DNA of 64,000 nucleotides from Vibrio sp. PID17_43 (lineage in GTDB: Bacteria > Pseudomonadota > Gammaproteobacteria > Enterobacterales > Vibrionaceae). Within the stretch, counting starts at the first letter, position 1, and each line of letters begins with the position of its first letter. A program made the position numbers and the translations under genes. The notes below the pieces were generated by a model, which was not told the origin of the DNA, did not search any database, and worked only from the letters and a program-made list of their open reading frames with translations. The stretch is taken from contig NZ_LIXM01000017.1 of assembly GCF_002608565.1 (NCBI RefSeq), positions 1-64,000 on the forward strand, in the 5' to 3' direction. Below, one piece after another: positions 9,732 through 19,078 of the stretch.

Positions 9732-11531
9732 CTACTTCCAATGATTGGGAGACTGATGATCGCTTTCCATTTCACGACCAAAAATTTCTTCTAATTCTTT
9801 ACGTGCTTCTTTCGACCTTTGCGCCAATTCCTTATCCTCATTGTGCTGAGGTAATAAGTCCTTGAGCATAGCATTATCGAGTTTACGAAAATGTGCCTCT
9901 GCTCGCTTTGCCTGATAAGGATGCATCCCAAGCTCGACAAGTGCCTGACGGCCTAGATCTAATGCGCCTAAAAACATTTCACGTGAGTAATTTTCCACGC
10001 CATGGCTCATCAACTGATACGCTTCTACACGACTACGCGCCCGCGCCAGAAGTTTAAGGTTGGGAAAATGGTCTCGACAAATATCAACAATCGCCATCAC
10101 TTCATCCGGTGAGTCAGTACAAATCACCAACGCTTCTGCTTTATCGGCTCCGGCTGCACGCAGTAGATCAATATGTGTCGCGTCACCATAAAACACTTTG
10201 TAGCCGTACTTTCTCAGTAGATGAATCTGACTCGCATCACTTTCCAAAACCGTTACTTTAATCTTATTGGCATACATCAATCGACCAACAATCTGACCAA
10301 AGCGACCAAAACCAGCAATGATGACACGCGGACGACGATCCACGACTCCACTTTGTACACTTTGCTCTTCTTCTTGATTGAGCGTGTGCGCAAACCATCG
10401 CTTCTGCCCCATCAACAACAATGGCGTTGTCACCATCGACAAACTCACCACCACCAACAAAAACGCCACCTGTTCTTTGGTCAAAATGCCTTCTTGGCTC
10501 GCCGCTGTAAAAATGACGAAAGCAAATTCCCCACCCTGACTCAATATGGCCGACATACGACTGCGGGCTTTAGCGCGAATCCGAGCCATGCGTGACAAGA
10601 GGTAGAGCACCAATCCTTTGACCATCACCAAAGCCACCACCGCACTTAAAATAGCGATCGGTTGCAAAGCCAGTAAGCCTAAGTTGACCGCCATACCGAC
10701 GGCAATAAAGAACAACCCAAGTAACAAACCTTTGAACGGTTCAATCGCGATTTCCAATTCGTGGCGATATTCACTCTCGGCAAGCAGTACACCCGCCAAA
10801 AAAGTACCTAGCGCCATCGACAAGCCCAGTTTTTGCATCGTGACTGAAATACCCAGCACCACTAACAACGCCGCTACCGTAAACAGTTCCCGCACACCGC
10901 TCATGACCACAAAACGGAATAAAGGGCGCAGTAAAAAGTGGCCGCCAACCAACAAGCCAATTACACTGCCAATCACCCAAAAGGCGTCTAACCAGTCGCC
11001 ACTCGATTGCCCACCAGAAAGCAACGGTAACATCGCCAACATAGGGATCACCGCAATGTCTTGAAATAACAACACCGCAAAGCCAGACTGACCGGTTTCA
11101 GTGCCCGTCAGACCTTGTTCTTGAATCACGCGAAGCGCAATTGCGGTAGAAGAGAGCGCCAATCCCATTCCAATCACTACGCTGACTTGTATACTTACGC
11201 CAAATAGACTGACAAGACTGGCGATCACCCCTGACGTAACAATGACTTGGGCTCCACCTAGCCCTAAAATCGGTCCGCGCATTTGCCAGAGTTTCTTCGG
11301 ATTAAGCTCTAATCCAATTAAGAACAACAGCAAGACCACACCCAACTCGGCGAAATGCAAAATAGCATCCACATCGCGAATTAAACCAAACCCCCAAGGC
11401 CCGATCATGACTCCCGCAATAAGGTAACCAAGTACCGACCCTAGCCCTAAACGCTGGGCAATAGGTACGGCAATCACTGCTGCCGATAGGAAGATCACGC
11501 TGCTTTGTAAAAACTCACTGGTCATCGCCAT
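9732..11531 (-). CDS. kefB: Glutathione-regulated potassium efflux antiporter KefB
   Basis: This is a CPA2-type K+/H+ antiporter (599 aa) of the inner membrane, opened by glutathione adducts to protect against electrophiles. About 12 membrane segments fill residues 8-380. A Rossmann-type KTN/RCK domain starts near 395 ([16 protein letters not shown]). I chose ATG 11529-11531 because AAGGAGG lies six bases upstream; ATG 11525 is also possible. The start overlaps the 3' end of kefG by 17 bases, as expected for a channel and its ancillary protein. Confidence 0.93.
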   Translation of the reverse strand: MAMTSEFLQSSVIFLSAAVIAVPIAQRLGLGSVLGYLIAGVMIGPWGFGLIRDVDAILHFAELGVVLLLFLIGLELNPKKLWQMRGPILGLGGAQVIVTSGVIASLVSLFGVSIQVSVVIGMGLALSSTAIALRVIQEQGLTGTETGQSGFAVLLFQDIAVIPMLAMLPLLSGGQSSGDWLDAFWVIGSVIGLLVGGHFLLRPLFRFVVMSGVRELFTVAALLVVLGISVTMQKLGLSMALGTFLAGVLLAESEYRHELEIAIEPFKGLLLGLFFIAVGMAVNLGLLALQPIAILSAVVALVMVKGLVLYLLSRMARIRAKARSRMSAILSQGGEFAFVIFTAASQEGILTKEQVAFLLVVVSLSMVTTPLLLMGQKRWFAHTLNQEEEQSVQSGVVDRRPRVIIAGFGRFGQIVGRLMYANKIKVTVLESDASQIHLLRKYGYKVFYGDATHIDLLRAAGADKAEALVICTDSPDEVMAIVDICRDHFPNLKLLARARSRVEAYQLMSHGVENYSREMFLGALDLGRQALVELGMHPYQAKRAEAHFRKLDNAMLKDLLPQHNEDKELAQRSKEARKELEEIFGREMESDHQSPNHWK

Positions 11532-12117
11532 GCGCACCTCCTTGTGAGCCGATAAACGCTTGCAACGGATTCATCAACCATTGGCGGTATTGCTCTGCAT
11601 GTTGGTAGCGTTCAATATCGGATACATTGCGCGACCAATAAAGCACCATTGGTTCCATCCAGTGCATCTGACATAACGCGGCAGTTAACTCAAAAGGCTG
11701 TAATATCTGTGCCAACGGGTATTTGTTGTACCCCAGAGAACTGAAAGCCTCTTCTTTACCTCCTGTGGTGATGACACTGCGCCAGTATTTCCCCTCAAGT
11801 GCGCAGCCATCACCAAATGCGAACCCTTTACCCAATACACGATCCAACCATTCTTTCAATAATGCAGGGCAGGAGTACATATAGAGTGGATGATGGAAAA
11901 CGATCACATCATGCTCCATCAACAAGGTGTGTTCGTAATTCACATCAATAAAAAAATCAGGATATGCAGCATAAATATCGTGCACCGTAACATGACCAAG
12001 TGATTGAATTTTTTTTATCATCACTTGATTGGCTATGGAATTTTGTGGCTCCGGATGAGCGTAAATCACCAGAACCTTTGGTTGTGATGATTTCGGTGTC
12101 GATGGTTCAGCAGCCAA
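11515..12117 (-). CDS. kefG: KefG-type ancillary NAD(P)H oxidoreductase
   Basis: This 200-aa flavodoxin-like quinone oxidoreductase ([13 protein letters not shown] near residue 15; [21 protein letters not shown] near 75-95) is the partner that fully activates KefB. There is no in-frame ATG upstream before a stop. The start is TTG at 12115-12117 with AAGGA seven bases upstream. It overlaps kefB. Divergent from yheS, with a 177-base shared promoter region. Confidence 0.92.
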   Translation of the reverse strand: MAAEPSTPKSSQPKVLVIYAHPEPQNSIANQVMIKKIQSLGHVTVHDIYAAYPDFFIDVNYEHTLLMEHDVIVFHHPLYMYSCPALLKEWLDRVLGKGFAFGDGCALEGKYWRSVITTGGKEEAFSSLGYNKYPLAQILQPFELTAALCQMHWMEPMVLYWSRNVSDIERYQHAEQYRQWLMNPLQAFIGSQGGAHGDDQ

Positions 12118-12294
12118 ATAGTCGTCCTTGCATTGAATTATTAGGGAAAATAATCGTTATCAGTTTGTTATACTTTTTTGTCCTGCACAATGCAATTCAT
12201 GACCAATAATCGACATTTCTGCCCAATACCCCTACTATTCACCGCGAGACCAATGACTAAGATGCGCTCACCGCGCGAAACGAAGTAGAACTCT

Positions 12295-14214
12295 ATGATT
12301 ACCTTCTCTGATATCCAGTTACTGCGTGGCGGCAAACCATTGCTTGAGCAAGCCTCTGCGACCATACAACCAGGCGATAAAGTTGGCCTCGTGGGCAAAA
12401 ATGGCTGCGGTAAATCCACACTATTTGCCTTGCTAAAAGGTGAATTGTCGATCGATGCAGGCTCGTTCAGCCAACCGCAACATTGGGAGTTGGCTTGGGT
12501 TGCACAGGAAACCCCTGCGCTTGAACGCAGTGCGTTGGAGTACGTCATTGATGGTGACCGTGAATATCGTGGCCTAGAAGCGCAGCTGCAAAAGGCCGAA
12601 GAGGCCGATAACGGCACATTGGTTGCTGAAATCCACGGTAAGATTGAAACCATCGGTGGTTACAGTATTCGTGCGCGAGCCGCTGAACTTCTCGATGGTT
12701 TGGGTTTTAGCCAAGCGCAAATGAGTTGGAACTTAACCCAGTTCTCTGGGGGGTGGCGCATGCGCCTGAACTTGGCTCAAGCGCTGTTATGTCGCTCTGA
12801 TCTATTGCTTCTCGATGAACCAACCAACCACTTAGACTTGGATGCGGTAATGTGGCTAGAACGCTGGCTGCAAAATTACCCGGGCACGCTGCTCTTGATC
12901 TCACACGACCGTGATTTTTTAGACCCTATCGTGGGTCGTATTATTCACATTGAAAACCAACAAATGAATGAGTACACCGGTAACTACTCTTCATTTGAAA
13001 ACCAACGTGCACAAAAAATGATTCTGCAACAAGCCATGTTTGAGAAGCAGCAGAAGCAGATGTCACACATGCAAAGCTATATTGATCGCTTCCGCTATAA
13101 AGCATCAAAAGCACGTCAAGCACAGAGTCGTATCAAAGCCTTAGAGCGCATGGAAAAAGTGTTGCCAGCGCAGTTCGATAACCCATTTAACTTTGAGTTC
13201 CGTGAGCCAGCTGCCCTGCCGAACCCAATAATGATGATGGACGAGGTCTCCGCAGGTTACGGCGATAACCTGATCTTAGAGAAGATTCGCTTGAACCTTG
13301 TTCCTGGCAGTCGCATCGGCCTACTTGGCCGCAATGGTGCGGGTAAATCAACCCTAATCAAACTGCTTTCTGGCGAATTAAAGACACAAGGTGGCGATCT
13401 GACTTATTCACAAGGCGTGAAGATTGGTTACTTTGCTCAGCATCAGTTAGAAACGCTGCACCCAGAAGAAACGCCGCTGCAACACATGATGCAGATTGCA
13501 CCTGATAAAAATGAACTGGAGCTACGTAACTATTTGGGTAGCTTTGGGTTCCAAGGTGATAAAGCACTAGAGAAAGTGGCCCCCTTCTCTGGCGGTGAAA
13601 AAGCCCGTTTAGTACTGGCGTTGATCGTGTGGCAAAAACCAAACCTATTACTACTCGACGAACCAACCAACCACTTAGATCTGGACATGCGCCAAGCTCT
13701 GACCATGGCGCTACAAACCTTTGAAGGTGCCATGGTGATCGTTTCGCATGACCGCTACTTATTACGCGCGACCACCGATGATCTTTACCTTGTCCACGAT
13801 CGCCAAGTCGCCCCTTTCGATGGTGACCTGAACGATTACTACAAGTGGCTGACAGAACAGCAGAAAGCTGAGCGTAAAGAAGCGCAAGCAGCACAACCTG
13901 CGAAAGACAACGTGAATAGCGCGGCGGCGAAAAAAGAGCAAAAGCGACGCGACGCTGAGTTTCGTAAACAAACAGCGCCAATTCGCAAAACGCTGACACA
14001 GTTAGAAAATAAAATGGATAAGTTAGGCGAAGCTCTGGCAAACGCAGAAGAGCAATTGGCAGATAACTCTCTGTATGAAGCCGAAAATAAGGCTAAACTT
14101 AACCAAGTGTTAGCACTTCAAGCCTCGAGCAAAGCCGAACTTGAAGAAGCCGAGATGGAATGGATGACTGCTCAAGAAACACTAGAGCAGATGGAGCTAG
14201 AGTTTAATCAATGA
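12295..14214 (+). CDS. yheS: ABC-F family ATPase YheS
   Basis: This 639-aa protein has two ABC cassettes without membrane segments: Walker A GKNGCGKST near residues 36-44 and GRNGAGKST near 344-352. Two FSGG signatures and two LLLDEPTNHLD Walker B motifs are present. A linker of 80-90 residues joins them, and a charged coiled coil fills about 540-639. This is the ABC-F layout of factors that act at the ribosomal E site; YheS-like proteins are thought to relieve ribosome stalling. Its stop overlaps the next start by four bases (ATGA). Confidence 0.95.
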   Translation: MITFSDIQLLRGGKPLLEQASATIQPGDKVGLVGKNGCGKSTLFALLKGELSIDAGSFSQPQHWELAWVAQETPALERSALEYVIDGDREYRGLEAQLQKAEEADNGTLVAEIHGKIETIGGYSIRARAAELLDGLGFSQAQMSWNLTQFSGGWRMRLNLAQALLCRSDLLLLDEPTNHLDLDAVMWLERWLQNYPGTLLLISHDRDFLDPIVGRIIHIENQQMNEYTGNYSSFENQRAQKMILQQAMFEKQQKQMSHMQSYIDRFRYKASKARQAQSRIKALERMEKVLPAQFDNPFNFEFREPAALPNPIMMMDEVSAGYGDNLILEKIRLNLVPGSRIGLLGRNGAGKSTLIKLLSGELKTQGGDLTYSQGVKIGYFAQHQLETLHPEETPLQHMMQIAPDKNELELRNYLGSFGFQGDKALEKVAPFSGGEKARLVLALIVWQKPNLLLLDEPTNHLDLDMRQALTMALQTFEGAMVIVSHDRYLLRATTDDLYLVHDRQVAPFDGDLNDYYKWLTEQQKAERKEAQAAQPAKDNVNSAAAKKEQKRRDAEFRKQTAPIRKTLTQLENKMDKLGEALANAEEQLADNSLYEAENKAKLNQVLALQASSKAELEEAEMEWMTAQETLEQMELEFNQ

Positions 14215-14690
14215 CAACCAAGCACGCAGAATACACACTAACCCTAGAACACCTTTGGCACTTCAGTCTGCAATTTTATGGTGTGCGAGAAGTGAAAGAA
14301 GCGTGCTTGTCATTGCAAAACAACTATCACGGTAATGTGAATCTACTGCTGCTGCTCAGATGGCTCGATGAGCAGCAGGTCATCTTCCTGGAGCAAGATT
14401 GGCCGCAAGTGCAAAACTGCCTAGGCCGCAGCGAAGCCATGCTCCACTCTTTTCGCGAACTACGTCGCCACCTTAAGTCTCAAGTTAACGATGCCCTGTA
14501 CCGCGAAGCCCTACAGTTCGAACTGCAACTCGAAAAACAGCAACAATCGGATCTGGTTGATTGCATTAACTCTCTAAAACTCATCAAAAATGACGGTGAA
14601 CCACTGACTCAAAGATACTGTCGTCAGCTTGGCGGTGAGCACCTCCAACATGCGTTCTCAGCTCCAGTACCGAACATTCAGCATCCATAA
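14211..14690 (+). CDS. TIGR02444 family protein (DUF2390), unknown function
   Basis: This 159-aa protein begins LTLEHLWHFSLQFYGVREVKEACL and contains LLLLRWLDEQQ, the pattern of the TIGR02444 family. It is mostly alpha-helical, with no signal peptide or catalytic motif. It is translationally coupled to yheS through an ATGA overlap, a linkage I recall as common in vibrios. A functional link to YheS is an inference. Confidence 0.85.
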   Translation: MTTKHAEYTLTLEHLWHFSLQFYGVREVKEACLSLQNNYHGNVNLLLLLRWLDEQQVIFLEQDWPQVQNCLGRSEAMLHSFRELRRHLKSQVNDALYREALQFELQLEKQQQSDLVDCINSLKLIKNDGEPLTQRYCRQLGGEHLQHAFSAPVPNIQHP

Positions 14691-14779
14691 CTCAGTAAAA
14701 TATCTATACTAAAGCTATAAAGGATTATATTAATAAGTCTTTCAGCAAACTCTGAAAGTACACGGAAGAGCAGTTAGGT

Positions 14780-15781
14780 ATGACACAATTTTTTGCAGCC
14801 GCCGGGATCAAGAACCCGCACCTCCAAACCCTGTTACCACGATTTATTCGTAAAAAAGCACTGTTTACGCCTGTTTGGCAAACCTTAGATACCCCTGATG
14901 GGGATTTTCTGGATTTAGCTTGGTCTGAAGCAAACCATCATGCCAATAACAAACCCATCTTCGTCCTCTTTCATGGTCTTGAGGGCTGCTTTTACAGTCC
15001 TTACGCCAATGGCTTGATGCATGCTTTCTCACAGTCCGGATGGCTATCGGTGATGATGCACTTTCGCGGTTGCAGCGGCAAACCGAACAAGAAAGCCCGA
15101 GCCTATCACTCTGGTGAGGTCACTGACGCGCGTCACTTCCTCGAGTATCTTAACCAACGGTTTCCTAATAACCCTAAAGTCGCGGTCGGTATCTCTCTTG
15201 GTGGCAATATGTTAGCAAACTACTTGGCGCAGTATAAAGGCGACCCTATTTTGAGTGCCGCGGCCATTGTGTCTGCGCCACTGGACTTGGCTGCGTGCGC
15301 CAATCGTATTGAGCAAGGCTTCTCTAAGGTCTACAAACGCTACTTGCTTTCATCACTTAAGCGTAATGCGCTGCAAAAGCACGACTTGATCCATGGAGAA
15401 CTGGCCCTCTCTTATCGTTCGATCAAACGCGTGACTCGCTTATATGAGTTTGATGATCTGATCACCGCACCATTACATGGGTTCAGAGACGCACAGGACT
15501 ACTATGAGCAATGTTCGGGATTAAGCAAGCTTCAGCAGATCGCTTTACCGACACTGATCATTCATGCCAAAGACGATCCGTTCATGACCGATGCGGTGAT
15601 CCCTAAGTTTGTTCTGCCCGATAACATTGATTACCGCCTGTATGAGCACGGTGGTCACGTAGGCTTTCTCACTGGCACAGCATTAAAACCTAAATTCTGG
15701 CTTGAAGAAGTGCTGCCCGCCTATTATGAGAGTATCGCGGCGAATCATCTTTCTTCTGTATCCGCACAGCAAACTCTGTAA
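14780..15781 (+). CDS. yheT: YheT family alpha/beta-hydrolase
   Basis: This 333-aa protein has the alpha/beta-hydrolase nucleophile elbow GISLGG with Ser139. A late acid (AKDDPFM) and a histidine (HGGHVGF) near residue 295 complete the triad. The N-terminal NPHLQTLLPRF is typical of the YheT/ABHD1-3 group. The substrate is unknown; relatives act on lipids or esters. It heads yheT-yheU, with 33 bases between them, and has a modest ribosome binding site (TTAGGT). Confidence 0.93.
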   Translation: MTQFFAAAGIKNPHLQTLLPRFIRKKALFTPVWQTLDTPDGDFLDLAWSEANHHANNKPIFVLFHGLEGCFYSPYANGLMHAFSQSGWLSVMMHFRGCSGKPNKKARAYHSGEVTDARHFLEYLNQRFPNNPKVAVGISLGGNMLANYLAQYKGDPILSAAAIVSAPLDLAACANRIEQGFSKVYKRYLLSSLKRNALQKHDLIHGELALSYRSIKRVTRLYEFDDLITAPLHGFRDAQDYYEQCSGLSKLQQIALPTLIIHAKDDPFMTDAVIPKFVLPDNIDYRLYEHGGHVGFLTGTALKPKFWLEEVLPAYYESIAANHLSSVSAQQTL

Positions 15782-15814
15782 ACTAACCATTCGTCATAAA
15801 CGTTTGAGGTATTT

Positions 15815-16027
15815 ATGATCATTCCTTGGCAAGACATTGCGCCAGAAACGCTAGAAAACTTGATCCGTGAGTTTGTGCTACGAGAAGGCACTGACTACGG
15901 CACGGTAGAAATTTCCCTGCAAGACAAAATCGATCAAGTTAAATCACAGCTGGAGAAAGGAGAGGCGGTCATCGTGTTTTCTGAACTGCATGAAACCGTT
16001 GATATTCAGTTAAAACAAAAATTTTAA
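15815..16027 (+). CDS. yheU: YheU family protein (UPF0270)
   Basis: This 70-aa protein begins [29 protein letters not shown], the UPF0270/YheU signature. It is small, acidic and cytoplasmic; the function is unknown. TTGAGG precedes the ATG. The order yheT-yheU-prkB-crp is the same as in E. coli. Confidence 0.95.
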   Translation: MIIPWQDIAPETLENLIREFVLREGTDYGTVEISLQDKIDQVKSQLEKGEAVIVFSELHETVDIQLKQKF

Positions 16028-16056
16028 TTGCCGCACATTTTACCGTATTTCACTCC

Positions 16057-16118
16057 ATGACAAGCGCTTGTTACATGCTATAGTGGATTATCAACCGTGC
16101 AGCGCCACTTCGCTGCAC
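16057..16118 (+). promoter_or_regulatory. Candidate prkB promoter and leader hairpin
   Basis: ATGACA (16057-16062) and TATAGT (16079-16084) are separated by 16 bases. The expected transcript start is followed at once by a perfect 8-bp hairpin (GTGCAGCG at 16097-16104, 6-base loop, CGCTGCAC at 16111-16118) in the leader. Promoter strength is uncertain because the -35 box is imperfect. Confidence 0.45.
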
Positions 16119-16188
16119 ATTGCCAACGAATAATGGACTTGTTTACCTAAGATTCAGCTGGGTAAGTAATTTTTCGACAAGGTTTGTC

Positions 16189-17058
16189 ATGTCAGCGAAA
16201 CACCCAATCATTGCAGTTACTGGTTCATCCGGTGCCGGTACTACGACCACATCTGAAGCCTTCCGTAAGATGTTCAATATGATGAACGTCAAGCCCGCAT
16301 GGGTTGAGGGGGACAGCTTCCACCGCTTTACTCGCCCAGAGATGGATGTAGAAATTCGTAAAGCGCGTGATCAAGGCAGACACATCAGTTACTTTGGCCC
16401 TCAAGCTAATAACTTCCCTGGACTGGAAGCCTTTTTCCGTCAATTTGGCCAGGATGGCACTGGTAGTGTACGCCGCTATCTGCACACCTTTGATGAAGCC
16501 GTACCTTATAACCAAATGCCAGGCACCTTTACCCCGTGGCAAGGTTTACCTGAAAACAGTGACGTGCTGTTCTATGAAGGATTACACGGCGGCGTGGTCG
16601 ATGGTGATGTCGATGTGGCTCAGCATGTTGATTTTCTGATTGGCATGGTGCCGATCGTGAACTTAGAGTGGATTCAAAAGTTCGTACGCGATACGCGCGA
16701 CCGAGGTCACTCTCGTGAAGCCGTGATGGATTCAATCGTGCGCTCAATGGACGACTATCTTAACTACATTACACCACAGTTTTCTCGTACCCACATCAAC
16801 TTTCAACGTGTCCCGACCGTGGATACGTCAAACCCACTTAACGCCAAAGGCATACCAAGTCTGGATGAAAGCTTTGTTGTTATTCGCCTTCGTGGCATTA
16901 AAAATGTCGATTTTCCTTATCTACTCGCTATGATTGACGGCTCATTTATGTCACGCCACAACACCATTGTCGTACCCGGCGGTAAGATGAGCTTTGCCAT
17001 GGAGCTCATCGTCAGGCCGATTCTGCAACAGCTCATCGAAACGGGTAAAATTGGTTAA
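16189..17058 (+). CDS. prkB: Phosphoribulokinase-family protein PrkB
   Basis: This 289-aa protein has a P-loop GSSGAGTTTT near residues 11-20 and conserved PRK features (EGDSFHRF, FYEGLHGGVVDGDVDVAQHVD). The family makes ribulose-1,5-bisphosphate, but no Rubisco is expected here and its role in heterotrophs is unknown. I chose ATG 16189-16191 (MSAKHPIIAVTGSSG) over an upstream ATG at 16120 because of family length and the AAGG site. It precedes crp by 238 bases in the same direction. Confidence 0.93.
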   Translation: MSAKHPIIAVTGSSGAGTTTTSEAFRKMFNMMNVKPAWVEGDSFHRFTRPEMDVEIRKARDQGRHISYFGPQANNFPGLEAFFRQFGQDGTGSVRRYLHTFDEAVPYNQMPGTFTPWQGLPENSDVLFYEGLHGGVVDGDVDVAQHVDFLIGMVPIVNLEWIQKFVRDTRDRGHSREAVMDSIVRSMDDYLNYITPQFSRTHINFQRVPTVDTSNPLNAKGIPSLDESFVVIRLRGIKNVDFPYLLAMIDGSFMSRHNTIVVPGGKMSFAMELIVRPILQQLIETGKIG

Positions 17059-17091
17059 AAACCTCGCGAATAAAGTGTTTACTTTTCATAC

Positions 17092-17107
17092 CGTGATCAT
17101 GTGCACA
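17092..17107. promoter_or_regulatory. Putative CRP binding site upstream of crp
   Basis: CGTGATCATGTGCACA matches the TGTGA-N6-TCACA consensus at 8 of 10 positions. It is about 190 bases before the crp start, so autoregulation as in E. coli is plausible. Confidence 0.5.
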
Positions 17108-17296
17108 TTTTTGCTTACAAAATCTCCACCATGGCACGATTAAAATCAAGAAATCGTTTTCGAAAAAGGATACTATTTCTAACCGAAACACAAGAGAGCT
17201 TGCAGTATAGAAAAGTATTCTTATTCTAGTAAGCTAATTCGGGCTTAGCTAAAATACGGATAGCGCAAGCGTACCCTGCAGAGGAAGTGATATATT

Positions 17297-17929
17297 ATGG
17301 TTCTAGGTAAACCTCAAACCGACCCAACACTAGAGTGGTTTCTTTCACACTGTCATATTCATAAATACCCTTCAAAGAGCACGCTAATTCACGCGGGTGA
17401 GAAAGCTGAAACGTTGTACTACATCGTTAAAGGTTCTGTTGCGGTTCTTATCAAAGACGAAGAAGGTAAGGAGATGATCCTTTCTTACCTAAACCAAGGT
17501 GACTTCATTGGTGAACTAGGTCTATTCGAAGAAGACCAAGAGCGTACCGCATGGGTTCGTGCTAAATCTCCTTGTGAAGTGGCTGAAATTTCGTTCAAGA
17601 AATTCCGTCAACTTATTCAAGTAAACCCTGACATCCTAATGCGCCTTTCTGCGCAAATGGCTCGTCGCCTTCAAGTTACTAGCCAGAAAGTGGGTGACCT
17701 AGCGTTCCTAGACGTAACTGGTCGTATCGCTCAGACTCTTCTGAACCTTGCTAAGCAGCCAGATGCAATGACGCACCCAGACGGAATGCAAATCAAGATC
17801 ACTCGTCAAGAAATCGGTCAAATCGTTGGCTGTTCTCGTGAGACAGTAGGCCGAATCTTGAAGATGCTAGAAGAGCAGAACCTAATTTCTGCACACGGCA
17901 AAACTATCGTTGTTTACGGGACTCGTTAA
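17297..17929 (+). CDS. crp: cAMP receptor protein (CRP)
   Basis: CRP is 210 aa, exactly the E. coli length. It has a cyclic-nucleotide domain (about residues 20-130, with the phosphate cassette [18 protein letters not shown]) and a C-terminal helix-turn-helix ([22 protein letters not shown], about 170-190). It is a dimer that, with cAMP, controls carbon use, quorum and virulence genes in vibrios. GAGGAAG precedes the ATG. It has its own terminator. Confidence 0.99.
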   Translation: MVLGKPQTDPTLEWFLSHCHIHKYPSKSTLIHAGEKAETLYYIVKGSVAVLIKDEEGKEMILSYLNQGDFIGELGLFEEDQERTAWVRAKSPCEVAEISFKKFRQLIQVNPDILMRLSAQMARRLQVTSQKVGDLAFLDVTGRIAQTLLNLAKQPDAMTHPDGMQIKITRQEIGQIVGCSRETVGRILKMLEEQNLISAHGKTIVVYGTR

Positions 17930-17953
17930 TTCCGATTAACGTTTAAAAAATTC

Positions 17954-17983
17954 AAAGCCACCAATAGAAACATTGGTGGCTTT
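17954..17983 (+). terminator. Terminator after crp
   Basis: Perfect 12-bp stem (AAAGCCACCAAT, 6-base loop, ATTGGTGGCTTT) followed by a T-run. It lies between convergent crp and the DUF1338 gene and may serve both. Confidence 0.9.
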
Positions 17984-18015
17984 TTTGTTTTAGAAAAACA
18001 CTGGATTAGCGCCCT

Positions 18016-18813
18016 CTATTTTTTTCCGTTTGTGCTCTCAAAGATCTTATCTGCCGATGCGGCAACAAATCCTGAGTACAAGTCACCGTTATCCATTGCG
18101 TAGCGCTTAGCAAACTCGTAAAAGCCTCCAGGAATCACTTCAACACCTTCCGTAAAGGCCACTGGCACTTTATCGGCCATGGTCGAAGATTGCTCTAGCA
18201 ACACCTGTGGCGTACCTTTTACTTCGCCGCCGTTTTCGTTGATGGTGAAGCCTGCTGTGCGTAGGTGGTCGTTTACTTGCTTCACTTCTTGGTGTTGGTT
18301 AAGTTGGTTTACGCTCACGGTAAAGTGATTTGCGCCGTAACCATGTGCAGCAAGCCAAGAGGCATACTCACTCTCGTTCGCCAACGTTTGGAAATCAGCG
18401 TAACTAATCTCCCACAAACGTCCACCATACAAGAAGCCGCTGCCAATCAGCTTTGAAGCATCAACCTGCTCGACCAGTTTATGAACGATGTCTTGCAGCT
18501 CTGGCGAACATTCATCGACCTTCAACTCACTGATAAACACTTTTGGTTGCTTTGGATCTGGGTGCTCAAAGTGTTTTGCCACCAGCTTTTTGCTTTCAAA
18601 TACGTAGTCACCACAGGCTTTATAACCCACTGTCAAAAATGGTTTCGCCAACGTTTCAATACCGAGGGGAGCGACATTAAACGTACGTAGCGCAATATGG
18701 TCATTAATCAAAGGCTCATCTTCTTGTAGAAGTTGATGGACTTTAGCAGCAGAAGGGCAAAGACGTTGAATGTAGTCTTGCCATAGCGATTCAAATAACA
18801 CATCGGGCGTCAT
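18016..18813 (-). CDS. DUF1338 protein (2-oxoadipate dioxygenase/decarboxylase-like)
   Basis: This 265-aa protein is a DUF1338 member. The family includes HglS, an iron-dependent enzyme that converts 2-oxoadipate to 2-hydroxyglutarate. Candidate metal ligands are visible: His39 (INDHIALRTF), His163 (GANHFTVSV) and Glu233 (GGFYEFAKRY). It is shorter than HglS, so the substrate may differ. It follows astA and astD in the same direction, 265 bases after astD, which suggests a step in arginine or 2-oxo acid breakdown (inference). Confidence 0.85.
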   Translation of the reverse strand: MTPDVLFESLWQDYIQRLCPSAAKVHQLLQEDEPLINDHIALRTFNVAPLGIETLAKPFLTVGYKACGDYVFESKKLVAKHFEHPDPKQPKVFISELKVDECSPELQDIVHKLVEQVDASKLIGSGFLYGGRLWEISYADFQTLANESEYASWLAAHGYGANHFTVSVNQLNQHQEVKQVNDHLRTAGFTINENGGEVKGTPQVLLEQSSTMADKVPVAFTEGVEVIPGGFYEFAKRYAMDNGDLYSGFVAASADKIFESTNGKK

Positions 18814-19078
18814 AACGACTCCTTGTTATGAAATGTAGAGTTAGAGATAAGAGGAAGTTGACCGCTCGTTCACAGCCCCAAGGCTGTCCAGAATCACGAA
18901 CACGCGGTCATCAACCTGTGACGGTATGTGAGGCATTAATGCCAGTCAGTCAACACGCGTTGGGGAGTCTTGAGCTCGCCTTTGGCGTTTGCCAGCGCGC
19001 TTTACCGGAATCCTAACTTGGTAAATAGCTCTGGCAGATAGAAGCGGTGATACTTTGTTACCGCTTCGTATTTCTCGA
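18814..19078. other. Gene-free spacer between astD and the DUF1338 gene
   Basis: No ORF of note. There is a hairpin of 8 bp (arms 19041-19048 and 19060-19067) 12 bases after the astD stop, without a U-run, and a small CAGCC/GGCTG hairpin near 18876-18890. The first could stabilise the 3' end of a processed mRNA. Confidence 0.5.

Noticed and set aside
9460..9744. A 94-aa plus-strand frame over yheV
   Set aside because: It is antisense to the zinc-ribbon gene with its conserved CxxC pairs, and has no ribosome binding site.
13358..14041. A 227-aa reading frame antisense to yheS
   Set aside because: It lies fully inside a well-conserved ABC-F gene, with no start signal or protein similarity.
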